This document shows, in pieces, positions 9,531-20,897 of a stretch of 64,000 nt of DNA (positions are counted from its first letter, which is position 1; each line of letters opens with the position of its first letter). The translations under genes were made by a program, and so were the position numbers. Source of the DNA: Ascaphus truei (Eukaryota; Chordata; Amphibia; Anura; Ascaphidae); assembly GCA_036426205.1 (NCBI GenBank), contig CM071574.1, positions 17,640,440 to 17,704,439 on the forward strand, in the 5' to 3' direction. Under the pieces are notes generated by a model. It was not told where the DNA came from. It made no database searches and worked only from the letters and a program-made list of their open reading frames with translations.

Positions 9531-11240
9531 GCCTTCCTTATACTTTAAAATAGTTGTTTTTACTTCTGGCATTTTGGTTAAGATGAGTGTTTTTTTTTTG
9601 TTATACTGTCTGTTTGTTTTAGTCTAGTTTATTTGTCTCTGGGTTCATGTCTCTCCAATAGGTATATTAGATACTGAGCGTTCCAGCGTAGTCTGGTTCA
9701 ACTCAGATCAGTTCACTTAGATATAATTCAGATAGCTGTGTTTTTACTTCTGGTCATTTCATTTAGACAGGGTCTTATATGTTGGGGGATGGTATGTGTA
9801 GTTTTATATTTTTTGCATTAACTCATATATTGCGTGAGAGAACATGATGTTTCCATTGTGATATTTTCCAATACATAAATAATTTACAATTCATATGTTC
9901 TCTGGTTTTATACATGGGAGTGCTGGGGGTCTATTCTATTTGGGATATTATAGAAAACAGTTATCTAAAACACAAGACTCTATAGCATGTTTCATTATTT
10001 GATGACTGACCCCTATATGCATTTTATAAAATGTACAATTCAGAAGAAATGCTTACTCATGTATTATTTATTGTGTTTAATAAAACAAGATTATTATCAC
10101 GCAATATTCACATTAATTTTTTATTCAACACCCAAAGGAGCTTCATTGTTGCAGGGACTGGCAACATAGTACTTAGTAATGCATTTCTGTCCTTTATCAA
10201 CTAAGCAGTTAAAATAGATCCCACTAATTTCAAATTTTTTAATTCGTTTACAGCATTAATTTATTTTCAGCAAATATCAATGATTGCTTTGGGAAAAGAC
10301 TGCAAGAGTATAAAAAATATTTGACTTATACCTTTCATTATGTGATATCTAACACCAAAGCACCAGACACATTAAGGCTCACTGGGGTATCCAATAGTAA
10401 ACTTAATTTTTCATTCGCTGATTGCTTAAGAAAGATCAAATCACGGTGAGTTTGTCTTTGTAGTAATACAGAATAGCTTGAAACAGGCATTTCTGACCAA
10501 TGTTAAAACTTAATGTCCAAAATTAGTACTTTTGTTATAGTCTTAGATGAGGGAAGTCACTAAATGTATGATATCCGAATGACACATTTTTGAAGTAGGT
10601 AAAATGGTCATTTCGTCTTTATTAGTGGCAGCCAGACTTCGTTTTGCAGCTTTCATCCCACAGCGTTCAAAGTAGTTTTTCACAAGCAAAATAAAATGTA
10701 AGTATGGTTGCCACCTGGTCCATATAACCTTACTTGTTCCAGTAAATGTTTGCTTTAACATTGGGTTGAAAAATGTAAATACCTAATCTATCCTCTCTTT
10801 AGGTACAGATGGAGAAGCTTAATATATAACTTTAGTCAGGTTAAGTTCATAAACTGACCACAGTGAAACTATGCCATCTGCCTCGAAGCTTCACAAACTA
10901 ACCCCCTCACATAATGCACATACCCCCCCCCCATACACATAATAATAACCCCTAATACACATAACCCACCTCCCCCAATTACAAACACACAAACCAGTCA
11001 CTTTTTTCTTAGAAAACTGTTGATTGATACATATGCCTAAACTTTTCTGTTCTCTACTGCCTCGTTCTATTACTACAGCCGGTACCAGCCGTAGAAAATA
11101 AAGAGATGCTTTTTATTCTGAAGAAATAGCTTTAAACTCCATTGCTAATGGGGTGGTTTACTGTAAAAAACTGTAAAAGCTATGTGTATTAACATAGAAA
11201 TCTATCACCTGTGTCACATAGTGTGCTTCTACCTCTAGTT
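9531..11240. other. Unassigned AT-rich DNA
   Basis: No coding exons, element ends or RNA genes recognised. There is a C run near 10925-10932 with a microsatellite-like ACACATAATAATAACCCC stretch. Stops are dense in all six frames. Confidence 0.4.
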
Positions 11241-11880
11241 TATATAAATTGACGAAGTTGAGACATTAGAGGGTCTGACGTAAACAGCATTAGGGTCTAA
11301 GCAGCCATTTTGTCTGACTATTTTTGTCAGCCATCTTGTTATTGTTCTAGTCCATGTCTGTCATTTATGTTGTAATCTGCTGTGTTTGTATCATCCATTT
11401 TGTCTTCTGTCTGTATGAAAGCTGCATGAAAGTTATAGTGGGTTAAAAGATTTTTCGCTCAGTGTTTACCAGATCTGGCCAGCCAGGCTGCAGAAGGAGG
11501 GAGGGGGCATACAGCCTTGAGGAGTGAGATTAGAATTAGAGAAGATTTCTCACATTTAAGTGCCAGGTAAAGTCTTGAGAAGTGAGATCAGCATTAGAAC
11601 CAATTTCTCAGCATTCGAGTGTCTGGTGGACTCAGAGATAGAACTAATTTCTCACATTCAACCCCTTAAAGAATGTATGTATCTTTTAATTTTTTGTTAT
11701 GTATTACAAGATTATGTCATTTTAGTTGACGCACACTTACATCATTTGTTATGTATTACAAACACATCAGTTTTAGTATTGTTATGTATTACAAAATGAT
11801 GTCATATTTAGTGAAGCTTTTTGCTTTGAAGCTGTCTCCACTGTGTGCACTCTGAATAAACTCATTTGATAACTAAAATG
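11241..11880 (+). mobile_element. Retroviral-type LTR-like segment
   Basis: The segment has internal tandem structure: GAGTGAGATTAGAATTAGAG and GAAGTGAGATCAGCATTAGA recur about 55-60 bases apart (11520-11650), and TTGTTATGTATTACA recurs three times (11693-11795). It ends with CTGTCTCCACTGTGTGCACT followed by AATAAA near 11857. An enhancer-like repeat block followed by a CT-rich stretch and AATAAA is the usual build of an endogenous retrovirus LTR. I could not fix TG/CA borders or a target duplication. Confidence 0.3.
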
Positions 11881-11950
11881 TTTTTTTTTAACATTTTTAC
11901 AACTTTCACAAAATAAATAAATTAATTAATAATAATAATAAATAAATTCC

Positions 11951-12003
11951 GATATATATCTATATATATATAGATATATATATATATATATGATATATAT
12001 AAT

Positions 12004-12035
<32 letters not shown>

Positions 12036-12041
12036 ATATAT
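11951..12041. repeat. TA-rich microsatellite
   Basis: Alternating TA with ATCTATATAT and AATTATATAT interruptions. It lies between an AATAAT-rich stretch and G/C-run sequence. Confidence 0.9.
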
Positions 12042-12059
12042 TACATCACACCCCACAAC

Positions 12060-12370
12060 ACACTTTTTATTGAAAGCTTTTTGCAGAAAAAGAGGGGGGG
12101 GGGCAAAAAAAAGGGGGGAGGGGGAAAGGAGGTGTTCCCAGAGAGAAAACATACACACAGAGACACACATACACACACATGTCCTCCCACTAAGAATAAG
12201 GCCATGGACCGGGAATAGGACTCTAGTCTGTTTGTAACTGCTCTTCTCAGCCATGTGGGGGAGGGGAATTAGGTAGGGCTGGGAGGGATTGGCTGTGTGC
12301 ATTGACGGCTCGCCCCCTCAGTAAGCAGCGAAAAATTATACAGCCGGTACTGAGTACCAGGCTGTACCAT
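12060..12370. other. Unassigned, with G runs and a CA-rich stretch
   Basis: Contains G-rich runs at 12096-12132 and a short CA-rich tract at 12150-12180. No gene or element recognised. Confidence 0.35.
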
Positions 12371-12395
12371 CACAAAAAAAGTCCTGAGGGTACAG

Positions 12396-12700
12396 TATCT
12401 CTCTTACCCCCTCTAAATCTTACCTCCCTTCTCTCTCTTTCCCTCTTTCCACTCTCTCGCCTTCCTTCGCTCTCTATCTCACACCCCCTCTCTCTAATAC
12501 TCCCCCTCACTCTATCACCCTACCTCCCATATCTATCACGAATAGTCAACCTCCTCTATCTCTCTCACTCTCCACCTCTCTCTATCTCTCACACTCTCTC
12601 TCACCCTCTCTCTCTCACTCAACCCCTCTCTCACTTACTCCACCTTCTCTCTCATTCACCCCTCCCTTTTATCTCAGACTTCGCTCCTCTTTCTCTAATC
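12396..12700. repeat. CT-rich simple repeat (TCTC/CACTC)
   Basis: Strand-biased pyrimidine tract made of degenerate CTCTCTCAC units. Long apparent frames over it are low-complexity Ser/Leu/Pro/His and are not genes. Confidence 0.85.
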
Positions 12701-12715
12701 AGTGGGGCCTAACTT

Positions 12716-14385
12716 CTGCTTTATGACCGCTGGTCTCTGCCCTCCCCACCAGATGGCGACCCTTGATGAGAAGCCTGCTCAGATAATTGTGTAACTTGTC
12801 TAGAAAGTGTTTGAAGTTAAGGCAGGAAAGGTGTACGTTGCCTACAATGATCTGCAGGTTTTTATGCATCATCATAATAATATATTATACTGTTTAGCGT
12901 TTTTCAACATCATATATATCATATACTTTTCTTTTTCACTTTTTTTTGTAGGTGAAATAACACCTTGCATATTTGTGAAATGCCCTCTAATAATTTTATT
13001 AGAAGATCATACTGCTCTCAAGTTTCTGTTGCTTCAGCATCATACATGGTTCACCTTCCCTGACACGTAAACAAATGAAGTGTGTAAATATTAGTCCACC
13101 CCTCGGTGTACAATATAAGTGTGGCATTACTGAGATAGAGAAAATATATGTGCAATATTCTTACTAAAGAACAAAATCCCCATGTGAGTGCATACCTGTA
13201 CAAGTGAGATGAGGCTAAAAGATGTATAGTTGTACGAGGGGTGCTGAAATGGATGAGTTTATGCTTTTTGGTTTTATTGTTTTGGTATGTATAGTAAAAC
13301 GGGTTGATATATCAAGTGAAACACATTATTCTTGCTACATTCTTGTCAATTTGCCACAAGGTAGCATACTGTATATTTCTTTTTTTAAAGCAGACAGCCA
13401 CAGGCTGTAAAATTTATAGCATTTAAAAAAAAAGATCAATAACATATGTTTTACTAAGCTCTTTGCAGCCAAATAATACTTTTTGCTCAGCATGAAATTG
13501 GTAATTTTTTTAGTAGTGAGCTATGATTCACACTGAGATAAATACTTTATTAAAACTGTTTTAATGTATACTTTTATTTTACATCTCTAACTCATAATTG
13601 AAAACTCTATAAAGCTTTGAAAAACTAACATTTAACAAGACATAAATATACTGTAGGCTAATTTACTGTATATTTATAAAAAAAAAACAATTATTATATC
13701 ATGGTGACATGTACGCTGGTCTTGTCAGTAATCAAATCGAATTTGGACAAGTTTGCCCATTCTAGTGGTGGCTTCATGAGCAAATTCACAAGAGCTGAGA
13801 TGGCCAAAGGTTTGAGACTCTTGCCAAATCCAATAATTCTGCAAGCATGGAGTCTAAATTTCAAAAGAGGTTCATGACATCACAAAGGCATTGGATGAAA
13901 CACTGCCTGGTGAGTTATTCAAGGGAATGTTCAAATATTGATCCTCAATTCTGGAGTTAAAATATCAGTCTAATAATATTGGAGGCTTTTGCTCCAGCTG
14001 CAAATGAATTTTTTATTATTTTTACATTGTGCCTTTCTAGATATTTTTTTTTAAAATAAAGTAAAGTCTTCCAGAGATGTGTTACACTATCTTTTTCCTT
14101 TCCATAAACATGGGTAGCAAACTAAAAGTGACATGCTCAGCATGCTTATTTGTATGCCAATACCCAGAATCCACCTGTAATTTAACCACTGTATGATGAT
14201 GGGGCAAATTAAGGTTTGGGGGACCTGTGGAAGACCTGCAGATATAGTACCAGTAGAGGAGGACCATTCTTAACCCATTACAACCTCATTTTGGCCAGTT
14301 TGCTTGCACTACCAAATTTGAAGACACAAATCACGTTCAGTAATGATGTTCAACCCGATCAATCTATAAAGCTGAAACAATTGCT
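12716..14385. other. Unassigned AT-rich DNA
   Basis: No exon or element ends recognised. The stretch 13700-13940 is less AT-rich and looks more unique than its surroundings (phrases such as GGTGGCTTCATGAGC) but has no open frame. It could be an old element or non-coding unique DNA. Confidence 0.4.
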
Positions 14386-14695
14386 TTTTTAAAGCCTTGG
14401 CCTTTTGGCTAAGACATGGATGCTTGTCCAACTAAGAAACTCCACACAGTGGAACTTCAAGTTCAAGCCTGGTCCACTTGGGAAGCCTATCACTGCATAG
14501 GGTTGCAGTAAGGACTGAACTTGACTCCATACTCTGCACTGAACACGAGGAGCATGGAGAAGCACTGTGCATAGGACACTGTATTCTGGCCCTTGGACTA
14601 GGCAGTCCAGAATGTTTTAATATTTGGCCTTCTGGCTTGTGTGGTTTTATGTAATAACATAACCTGAGTAAATTAAAGAAGTTCCTCCTGCTCAT
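14386..14695 (+). repeat. Repeat-like segment starting with U2 snRNA 5' similarity
   Basis: 14394-14413 reads CCTTGGCCTTTTGGCTAAGA, which shares the 16-base GGCCTTTTGGCTAAGA with the 5' end of U2 snRNA (…CTCGGCCTTTTGGCTAAGATC). The following sequence does not continue as U2: no branch-point recognition or Sm site is visible. It could be a U2-derived retroposon head, since U2-headed SINEs are known in other vertebrates, or a chance match. Confidence 0.3.
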
Positions 14696-15192
14696 TTATT
14701 GTTTATACCCACGGGAGGGGGTCCCACTGAGTCAAATACCAGTCTTTTCTGCTCTGGAGACCCCTGGTTCCTGAGAACTTCACCAGTAAGTCTGGGGTTT
14801 AAATCACTCTCAGTGGAAATAAATTGATAGCAAATCTTGGGCCAATCTTGGGCCTGTTGGATGTCTATTTGAATTCCCTTTACAATCAGGCTAATAATAC
14901 TGACAACATCACCAGTATGTATTTCAGGAACTGGGAGTTCCCAGATCTGAGAATAGCACAGCACAGCATCTGGAGGACTCAGTTGGTTACAATCCTGTAA
15001 CAAATATGGAGGTTAGTTATGGTGCATTGCTCCTGTACACACAGTTGTGTACACTGATTTAACTGGCCTCCTGGTTGTATACGATCAAGACCATATTGCA
15101 TTGGTAAATTGCATACAAAACTATGAACATTTTTTATTTCTGTACCCTATTTTCCCTTAAATACCAATAAAGATTTTGTGACCAAAAAAAAT
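14696..15192. other. Unassigned repeat-like segment ending in an A run
   Basis: It ends ACCAATAAAGATTTTGTGAC followed by eight A residues near 15185-15191, a polyadenylation-type end as seen for LINE or processed copies on the plus strand. There is no recognisable protein upstream. Confidence 0.3.
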
Positions 15193-15499
15193 GTATGAAC
15201 ATTACTTGAGCACCTAAAAGGAAATAAAAACACTGAGTGGCTTTATTGATTCAGTATGTTGTTCTCATAGGTTTATCTGTAGAAGCTATGTTATACAGCA
15301 AGTAAAAGCATCTAAGGAGCTCATATAAAAATAGATAGCAAGCAAAAAACAAATGATGGACAGTGTGCTCATTTAAAATGTCACTACCTAAAGTCATCGG
15401 CTGCAGGTTAACCACTGTGTGACATGTAAAAAGGAATAAAGCAGATTTTAAGTTGTTGCTTTGCCTTGTCTTTCAAGATAAAAAAAATAGACAGCAAAT
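15193..15499. other. Unassigned AT-rich DNA
   Basis: No feature recognised; stops in all frames. Confidence 0.35.
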
Positions 15500-15960
15500 A
15501 AAAATACCACTTGTGGTGCATTTGGATGTCTCAGGCATGTCTACAACCCTTAATCGCTTAGCAAACAGTGCTTCCTCTGCAGCCAGGGATTCTGGGTAAT
15601 GACATGGAAATGAACACAGTGTGTCACTCTTTAATTCTTATCCATTTTAACATGGACCCCCATAAGCTTATGCCTGCTGCATTACACATCTTTATAGCAC
15701 AGCCTGGGTTAAAGATACGCACAGCCAGTAAACCTCCTCACAGACAGCTGTTTAGACCTTTGGGGTCTCATCAGTGCGAGGTTGGTTGCTGGCTACTGTA
15801 TGCAACATGAAGCTGGTAATAGATATAACCAAACATTACAAACGTTATGGTGGGTACCCAAATCTTTTTTTACAAAAACCCTCTATTGTGCAGTGTACAG
15901 TAAATAGAAATACCACGTGTGGTGCATTTGCATGGCTCAGACAGGTCTGCAAGATAAAAG
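15500..15960 (+). repeat. Dispersed repeat family R1, degenerate copy
   Basis: 15575-15680 shares GGGATTCTGG, AATGACATG and AACACAGTGTGTCACT with the R1 copies at 20.7 kb and (inverted) 0.8 kb. A phrase near 15511-15530 (ACCACTTGTGGTGCATTTG) recurs at 15911-15930 (ACCACGTGTGGTGCATTTGC), so the segment is internally duplicated. It is more diverged than the other two copies. Confidence 0.5.
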
Positions 15961-16495
15961 ATAAAATAAAAAGAACATTTGAATATGCCAGCAATATTTG
16001 TTTTTTCTGGAAATGAGTGTTTTTCCTGGCACTTCCAGAACTGGAAGCATTGTTTCTGCTCAGCTATGTGACAATTTGTTCTTGTCAAATCATAATTTGG
16101 CAAAAAAATTAAATACATTTGTTTAAAAAATAAATAAATACTATACTTCTGGATATGAGCAAGACATGGAACACAATTTCTGGGAACATCATCAAAGGAT
16201 ACAGTACACAAAAACAACTGCAAATAGTAGAGTACACTTCAGAGAACATCTGCTCTGTTTCTTGTACAGTACTGTATCTGAGCATAAAGTGTGATAAAAA
16301 AAAAACCCTAAAACAATAGGGCAAAGGATGAGATGCACTGAATGTAAGCCACATGTTGTTGTAATACTGTAGATTATCAGTATACTGTATGCAGGCATAT
16401 CATAAATTAATAAAGTATAACAAAATAATGACTCACTCATTAAAATGATGAATTAAATATAATAAGTTTATATTATTAGAGAGTGCATATATACA
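15961..16495. other. Unassigned AT-rich DNA
   Basis: No feature recognised apart from short A runs. Confidence 0.35.
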
Positions 16496-16690
16496 CAGCT
16501 GAACCCCGTTATAATGCGGTGCGCGGGTCCACCCGATGCCACCGCGTTATAAGCGGAATCGTGTGGGGGGGGGGGGAATGGCTGTCGCGATCAGGGGTTC
16601 CACATCCACTGGAGGGGGAGAGCTGGGATAAATCTCCCAGCTGTGCCAGAGGCGATGCGAGGCCCCTAGTGCTGCTGGCACGGTGATGGA
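16496..16690 (+). mobile_element. MITE with CAGCTGAACCCCGTTATAA end
   Basis: The left end CAGCTGAACCCCGTTATAAT matches the ends at 41947 and 45908 (CAGCTGAACTCCGTTATA). The element is rich in GTTATAA/TTATAAC words read in both directions, as in mariner-type MITEs. A G run (16564-16575) lies inside. The right terminus is not clear, so the end given is approximate. Confidence 0.5.
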
Positions 16691-17070
16691 TTGGAGGAAA
16701 GCGCTCCCTCCCTCTGTGACAATCACACGGCTGGTTGGTTACATTGCTACAAACTAATTCCCGCCCCCAGTGACATCACACAATCAGTAACCAGTAAGAG
16801 AATAGTTAACAGGCAAAGAACTACAGTGCCCATAATGCTTTGCAGCCATATCTTGGCGAGTTGGGCAGCTCTCACAATGTCGTCTCTCACAACTTGAATA
16901 TCTGCATTGAGACGCTGCAGGTGTGTGTTTGTGTGTATTTGTGTGTTTCGACTAATCCCCCTCCCCACGATATTAATCTGCGGCACGGGCGGCATGGCTC
17001 AGTGTTCAGAGTGCTCACAGTGTGTTTAATGCAGAATACAACACGCTACACACAAATTATACGATATGTT
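16691..17070. other. Unassigned
   Basis: Contains GACATCACACAATC and CTACAGTGCCCATAATGC words and a GT-rich microsatellite near 16920-16945. No gene seen. Confidence 0.35.
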
Positions 17071-17360
17071 GCCACTTAGTATGTTTTCAACATTGCCATT
17101 GCTGACTAGAATCTCTCTACACTAGGAGATGTTTATACATTTAAAATATGCTGATAATAATCATTTGATTCACTTACAGTTTGCCACTTATGTTTCAACA
17201 TTGTTACTGCTGTAATAACCAGTATCTCCTCATACTAAGGAGATGTCTATACAGCTAAAGCATGCTACCAATAGTCATTTGATCTACTCAGTTTGCCACT
17301 TAGAATGTTCAAACATTGTTACTGCTGCAATAACCAGTGTCTCCTCATACTAGGATATTC
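17071..17360. repeat. Tandem repeat, about 112-bp unit
   Basis: Units begin GCCACTTA at 17071, 17183 and 17295. Each contains ACATTGTTACTGCTG-, AACCAGT- and TCTCCTCATACTA-like words. About two and a half diverged copies are present. Confidence 0.75.
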
Positions 17361-17488
17361 TATGCATCTGAAGTAGGCTACTAGTAACTGTATGTGTGAG
17401 ATATAAGATATTATTCATAGTTGGTATGCATCTGAAGTAGGCTACTAGTAACTGTATGTGTGAGATATAAGATATTATTCATAGTTGG
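17361..17488. repeat. Perfect 64-bp tandem duplication
   Basis: 17361-17424 is repeated without difference at 17425-17488 (starting TATGCATCTGAAGTAGGCTA). It lies directly after the diverged 112-bp array. Zero divergence points to a very recent duplication or an assembly slip. Confidence 0.9.
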
Positions 17489-18159
17489 TATGTGACACCT
17501 TTTACACATCAAAACCATCCAGTTTTGTTGCTAGGTAGTTTTTTGAAAAGTATCATCACTGCTGCAATAACTTGGCATCCTTGATACCACAGAGGTTGCC
17601 ATGCAGCTTTAAGCGGATATCAATATAGCACCCAGCATCAATTAGGTTTAATAAGTATATTTATTTTTGTTTTTCTCTCAGTTTTCTTATAATCATTAAA
17701 ATTAGTGGAGGAAGAGTGCTTTCTATAGGGATTCTTTTTCTTGCCTATATATATGTTATGCAGCTTCCCTGAGTACCCCTCTAGTACATTATCAGTATTT
17801 GAGGCTGAGCGGTATCCACCCTTTGTATACATTAAAGCTTTATTCCCACTTATTAGAAGCAGCATAGGAAGGACACTGTACATGTAGTTCTCTCTCTGCT
17901 ATTAAAGTTTGTGTCATGCTATGGAACAATGTGTTACCAACCAAGGTATGCTGTAGGAAACAAAAGGCGCAAACCACCGCAAACAATGTTTAAACAAATA
18001 AACAATAAATGGATAATGTACTATGAAAAAGTTCAATCAATGGGATCCGGGACCGGGTATGATCTACAAATGAGAAAGATTGCCAATATGGTGAAGTAAG
18101 AATATTTAGTTTCACACAACGCAAGCACTGATTCTACTTATGAAGTGTCAGATAAAAAT
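17489..18159. other. Unassigned AT-rich DNA
   Basis: No coding or element signal recognised. Confidence 0.35.
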
Positions 18160-18612
18160 GGGCATTTCAGGAATAAAAATCCTAATCTTTAACAGCAATA
18201 CTGGAACAATTCGCCGCAGGATCTGTGGCACGATCAAAGAAGACGCCCTCTGCACGACACTTGTGCTGTAGATCCGCTCCTCCTGACTTGCCAAGTCGTG
18301 GCCCTGGTAGTGCACCATGGTAGTCTTGTCACCTATCTTATTTGCCTACTTTAACTCCATGCCTTATTTATGGCAATTGGGACTATAATTTGCTTTCATT
18401 TGGCTGATCTAACCAACGGAGACACTTCCGGGTACGAGCGGCGTTAGTCATACGTCCTCGCAGAACTATAGCGAGACTTGGCAGGTGAGGAGGAGGGGAT
18501 CTACAGTACAAGTGTCATACCTACGGCGTCTTCCGTGATCGTGCAACGGATCCTGTGGTGAATTGTTCCAGTATTGCTGTTAAAGATTAGGATTTTTAAT
18601 CCTGAAATGCCC
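18160..18612. mobile_element. Foldback element with about 140-bp inverted arms
   Basis: The left arm (18160-18300) and right arm (18472-18612) are inverted copies with high identity by eye. Both share CAGCAATACTGGAACAATTC and TCTTTAACAGC read in opposite senses. A loop of about 170 bp separates them. There is no coding capacity and no clear target duplication. Confidence 0.75.
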
Positions 18613-18735
18613 ATTGATTTTATAATGGGCAAATGACCTATTATGCATATCTGGATAATAGTTATTTTGCCCATTACAGCACTGTATGTGTTTGGGGGGG
18701 GGGTTGTATTTATTTCAAAAATTGGGCCACAGGAT
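18613..18735. repeat. GGGCAAAT hairpin module, copy at 18.6 kb
   Basis: 18627-18672 is an imperfect palindrome: GGGCAAATGACCTATTAT ... GGATAATAGTTATTTTGCCC. It is followed by ACTGTATGTG, a G run and ATTGGTACTGCA. The same order (hairpin, TACTGTATG, GGATTGGTACCGCAG, minisatellite) recurs near 49.2, 59.6 and 60.6 kb. Confidence 0.7.
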
Positions 18736-18744
18736 TGGTACTGC

Positions 18745-18935
18745 AAGCGAGCAGGGACCCACGGGGACCACCCGAGGGCCCACAGACACCCGCGGGGACC
18801 ACCTGAGGACACCCAGACACCAGCGGGACCACCCAAGGGCCCCCAGCCACCCGTGGGGACCACCTGAGGACCCCCGAACACCCATGGGGACCACTCGAGG
18901 CCCACAGACATTCACAGGGACCATCTGATAACCCC
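18745..18935. repeat. Minisatellite of about 30 bp (GGGACCACC type)
   Basis: About six units built on GGGGACCACCCGAGGRCCC and ACAGACACCCGC. The same unit type forms the tracts at 49282-49690, 50255-50345, 59728-60145 and 60712-60800. Confidence 0.85.
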
Positions 18936-19090
18936 CAGTGATTTTTTATGACAGATGAAATGTTTGGCGATTCATGCCTTTATCGCCCACTTATTGAGGC
19001 TTACTGAATAGCAGTATGCATTTTGGCCGATAAGTGCTCGATAAGTGGCTTATCGACGCTTATAGCATAGGCCCCTAAGTGTATTATTGC
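18936..19090. other. Probable right terminus of a GGG-ended DNA element
   Basis: The segment contains repeated GATAAGTGC/CACTTATCG words and ends ACGCTTATAGCATAGGCCCC. Read in reverse this begins GGGGCCTATGCTATAAGCG, similar in style to the GGGGGCTATGCACTAAGC termini at 25707. The matching left end was not located. Confidence 0.35.
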
Positions 19091-19099
19091 CGTTGATGA

Positions 19100-20345
19100 A
19101 ATTCTGTCGATGTTCAAAGAAAACAAGTGCTAAAAGTTCATGTAGTGATGTAGTGAGTCCCACATATTGAGTGACACAACTGCACAAAAGCATGTAAGTA
19201 ACATAAGTGCTCAGATGTCCCTTAACTTTAAATTTGGCTCAATTTTTGAAGGATGAAAAACAAGTGTCTAGAACAAGATGTTTGCATGTGATGCAATGAC
19301 TTCTACGACAACTATAGTTCACGTGGGAAGCTGAGAAGTAATAGAAGTGGATGCATCAAGATGTCTAATCTTACTTGGTGCCAGAAGTCCTTTGATACTT
19401 CTCACTTTTTTTTGATAGATTATAGGTGCCCTCTTTGGTAATGTGGATCCTAAATGAGGATCCCACATTAGAATATTCCAATGTTTGTTTAGGATCTTTT
19501 GTTTAGATGAAAAGGACTGGTAAAACTTGGTGCTACATTTAGGAGCTCCAAGTTCAATAATTCTCTGACCTTGATTCTGCCTTAATTGCTATGTGTTGGA
19601 CTCGTTGGATTGAAACTGCTTCCAAGTTCTTTTTAATTTGGACTCTGCCAAAAAAGCAGTACGGTCCATAGCTTTTACCTTAATAATGGAGTCCAGAGCC
19701 AATTTTCCATCCTAGTCTTTATTAACATATTTCTTACTAAGAACATCTGATGGTTTAAGAAAGTCACTATCACAAGAGCAATGTCTTCAAATGCGATGGA
19801 ATTGACCACTGGGAACATTATTAAGCCACTTCTTATGATGGTTACTAGTGGCATGAATATAATTATTGACAGACACAGGTTCAAAATGGGTATCTGTAAC
19901 TATATTATGCCCATGATCAAATGACAGGACTAGGTCCAAAAAAACTATTGAACTAGAGCTAATAACATGAATGAATTTAAGACCCATATCGTTTAAATCA
20001 AAAGAACAAAGAATATTCTTTAAAGTGTCCTCCTCTCCCTCACAAATAATGACAATATCATTGATGAAATGGTCATAGTACACCAGGCCCGTCCCCAGCA
20101 CTACTTGTATGTATGTATGTATGTATGTATGTATGTATGTATGTAGGTATGTCTTTATTTATATCGCACCATTAATGTACAAAGAGCTTCCATATAGTAA
20201 GATTTTAGCAGAATCCCATAAAGAGATTAGCATAGCTAGGGGGCGAATCTGGTCCCATGGCAATTCCACAGACCTGTAAAAAAAAAACTTTCATCAAACA
20301 AAAAATTATTGTGCATAAGTATAAAATGAATACTACTGTAGATAT
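19100..20345 (-). pseudogene. Penelope-like element reverse transcriptase, broken
   Basis: On the minus strand near 20325-20200 the translation includes VCGIAMGPDSPPSYANLFMG, the Penelope-like RT phrase around the GTAMGT motif. From 20101 downward it continues YYDHFINDIVIIC (the Y-I-D-D-type catalytic box), then GLKFIHVISSSSIVFLDL and NNYIHATSNHHKKWLNNVPS, all in the family's order. A GTAT repeat with a short interspersed repeat (about 20101-20200) interrupts the RT. Frames are shifted near 19800 and the 3' part fades by about 19400. The second Asp of the catalytic box reads ND here, so the copy is inactive. Confidence 0.8.
20101..20200 (+). repeat. (GTAT)n plus short interspersed repeat inserted in the RT
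   Basis: GTAT units run from about 20106 to 20147, followed by TGTCTTTATTTATATCGCAC and TGTACAAAGAGCTTC. The same order (GTAT run, CTTTATTTATATAG, GCGCTTTACAAAG) recurs at 34420-34480. This is a short repeat common in frog genomes. Confidence 0.65.
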
Positions 20346-20533
20346 ATATGTATGAGAAAAATGGCCACACACACTAGGTAGAAATCCTTAGTTGAGGGGT
20401 AGGTGGTGCAAGGTGAAAAGTAATAGTCAAGAAAGATCAAGGAAGTGATCCGATACCAGCACAGCACAAGGGGTAAATTAATAAGTGTTTATTTAGTCCA
20501 TCATGCAGACAGCCCGACGTTTCGGGACCCAAG

Positions 20534-20536
<3 letters not shown>
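20346..20536 (-). mobile_element. Penelope-like tail segment
   Basis: The minus strand reads CTTGGGTCCCGAAACGTCGG and then runs to an ACTAAATAAACACTTATTAA tail, the same architecture as the tails at 466-565 and 22690-23030. It is next to the RT relic but may belong to a separate insertion. Confidence 0.5.

Positions 20537-20602
<66 letters not shown>
20537..20602. repeat. (TA)n microsatellite
   Basis: Nearly pure TA, ending at the left end of the R1 repeat. Confidence 0.9.
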
Positions 20603-20603
<1 letters not shown>

Positions 20604-20861
20604 AACCATAATACTGAGTTAAGTTATGGTGAGTAAAAAAAGTGACAAAAACCCTCCACAGGAAAGCAAATATGCAAATATAGCTGTATGCTCATCTGCA
20701 TGTCTTATGCAGGTCTGCAACCCCGCCTTTCCCCATTATCACCCAGCATACAGCACTTCCACTGCAGCAAGGGATTCTGGGAAATGACATGCAAATGAGC
20801 ACACAGTGTCACTTTTTGCCTCAATAACCATTTTTAACATGGTTCCCTATAGGCTTAAGCT

Positions 20862-20865
<4 letters not shown>
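20603..20865 (+). repeat. Dispersed repeat family R1, copy at 20.6 kb
   Basis: The best-preserved copy. It begins near TTAAGTTATGGTGAGTAAAA and ends near TATAGGCTTAAGC, and is flanked by TA arrays on both sides. It aligns with the reverse complement of 718-958. Confidence 0.75.

Positions 20866-20897
<32 letters not shown>

Noticed and set aside
12302..12712. 136-codon plus-strand frame
   Set aside because: Low-complexity Ser/Leu/Pro/His translation of a CT-rich simple repeat.
17071..17488. Tandem units considered as a CRISPR array
   Set aside because: Vertebrate context, units of 112 and 64 bp without unique spacers; an ordinary tandem repeat.
18501..18928. Overlapping Gly/Pro/Trp-rich frames on both strands
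   Set aside because: Both come from the 30-bp GGGACCACC minisatellite, as do similar frames at 49.2-49.7 and 59.6-60.3 kb.
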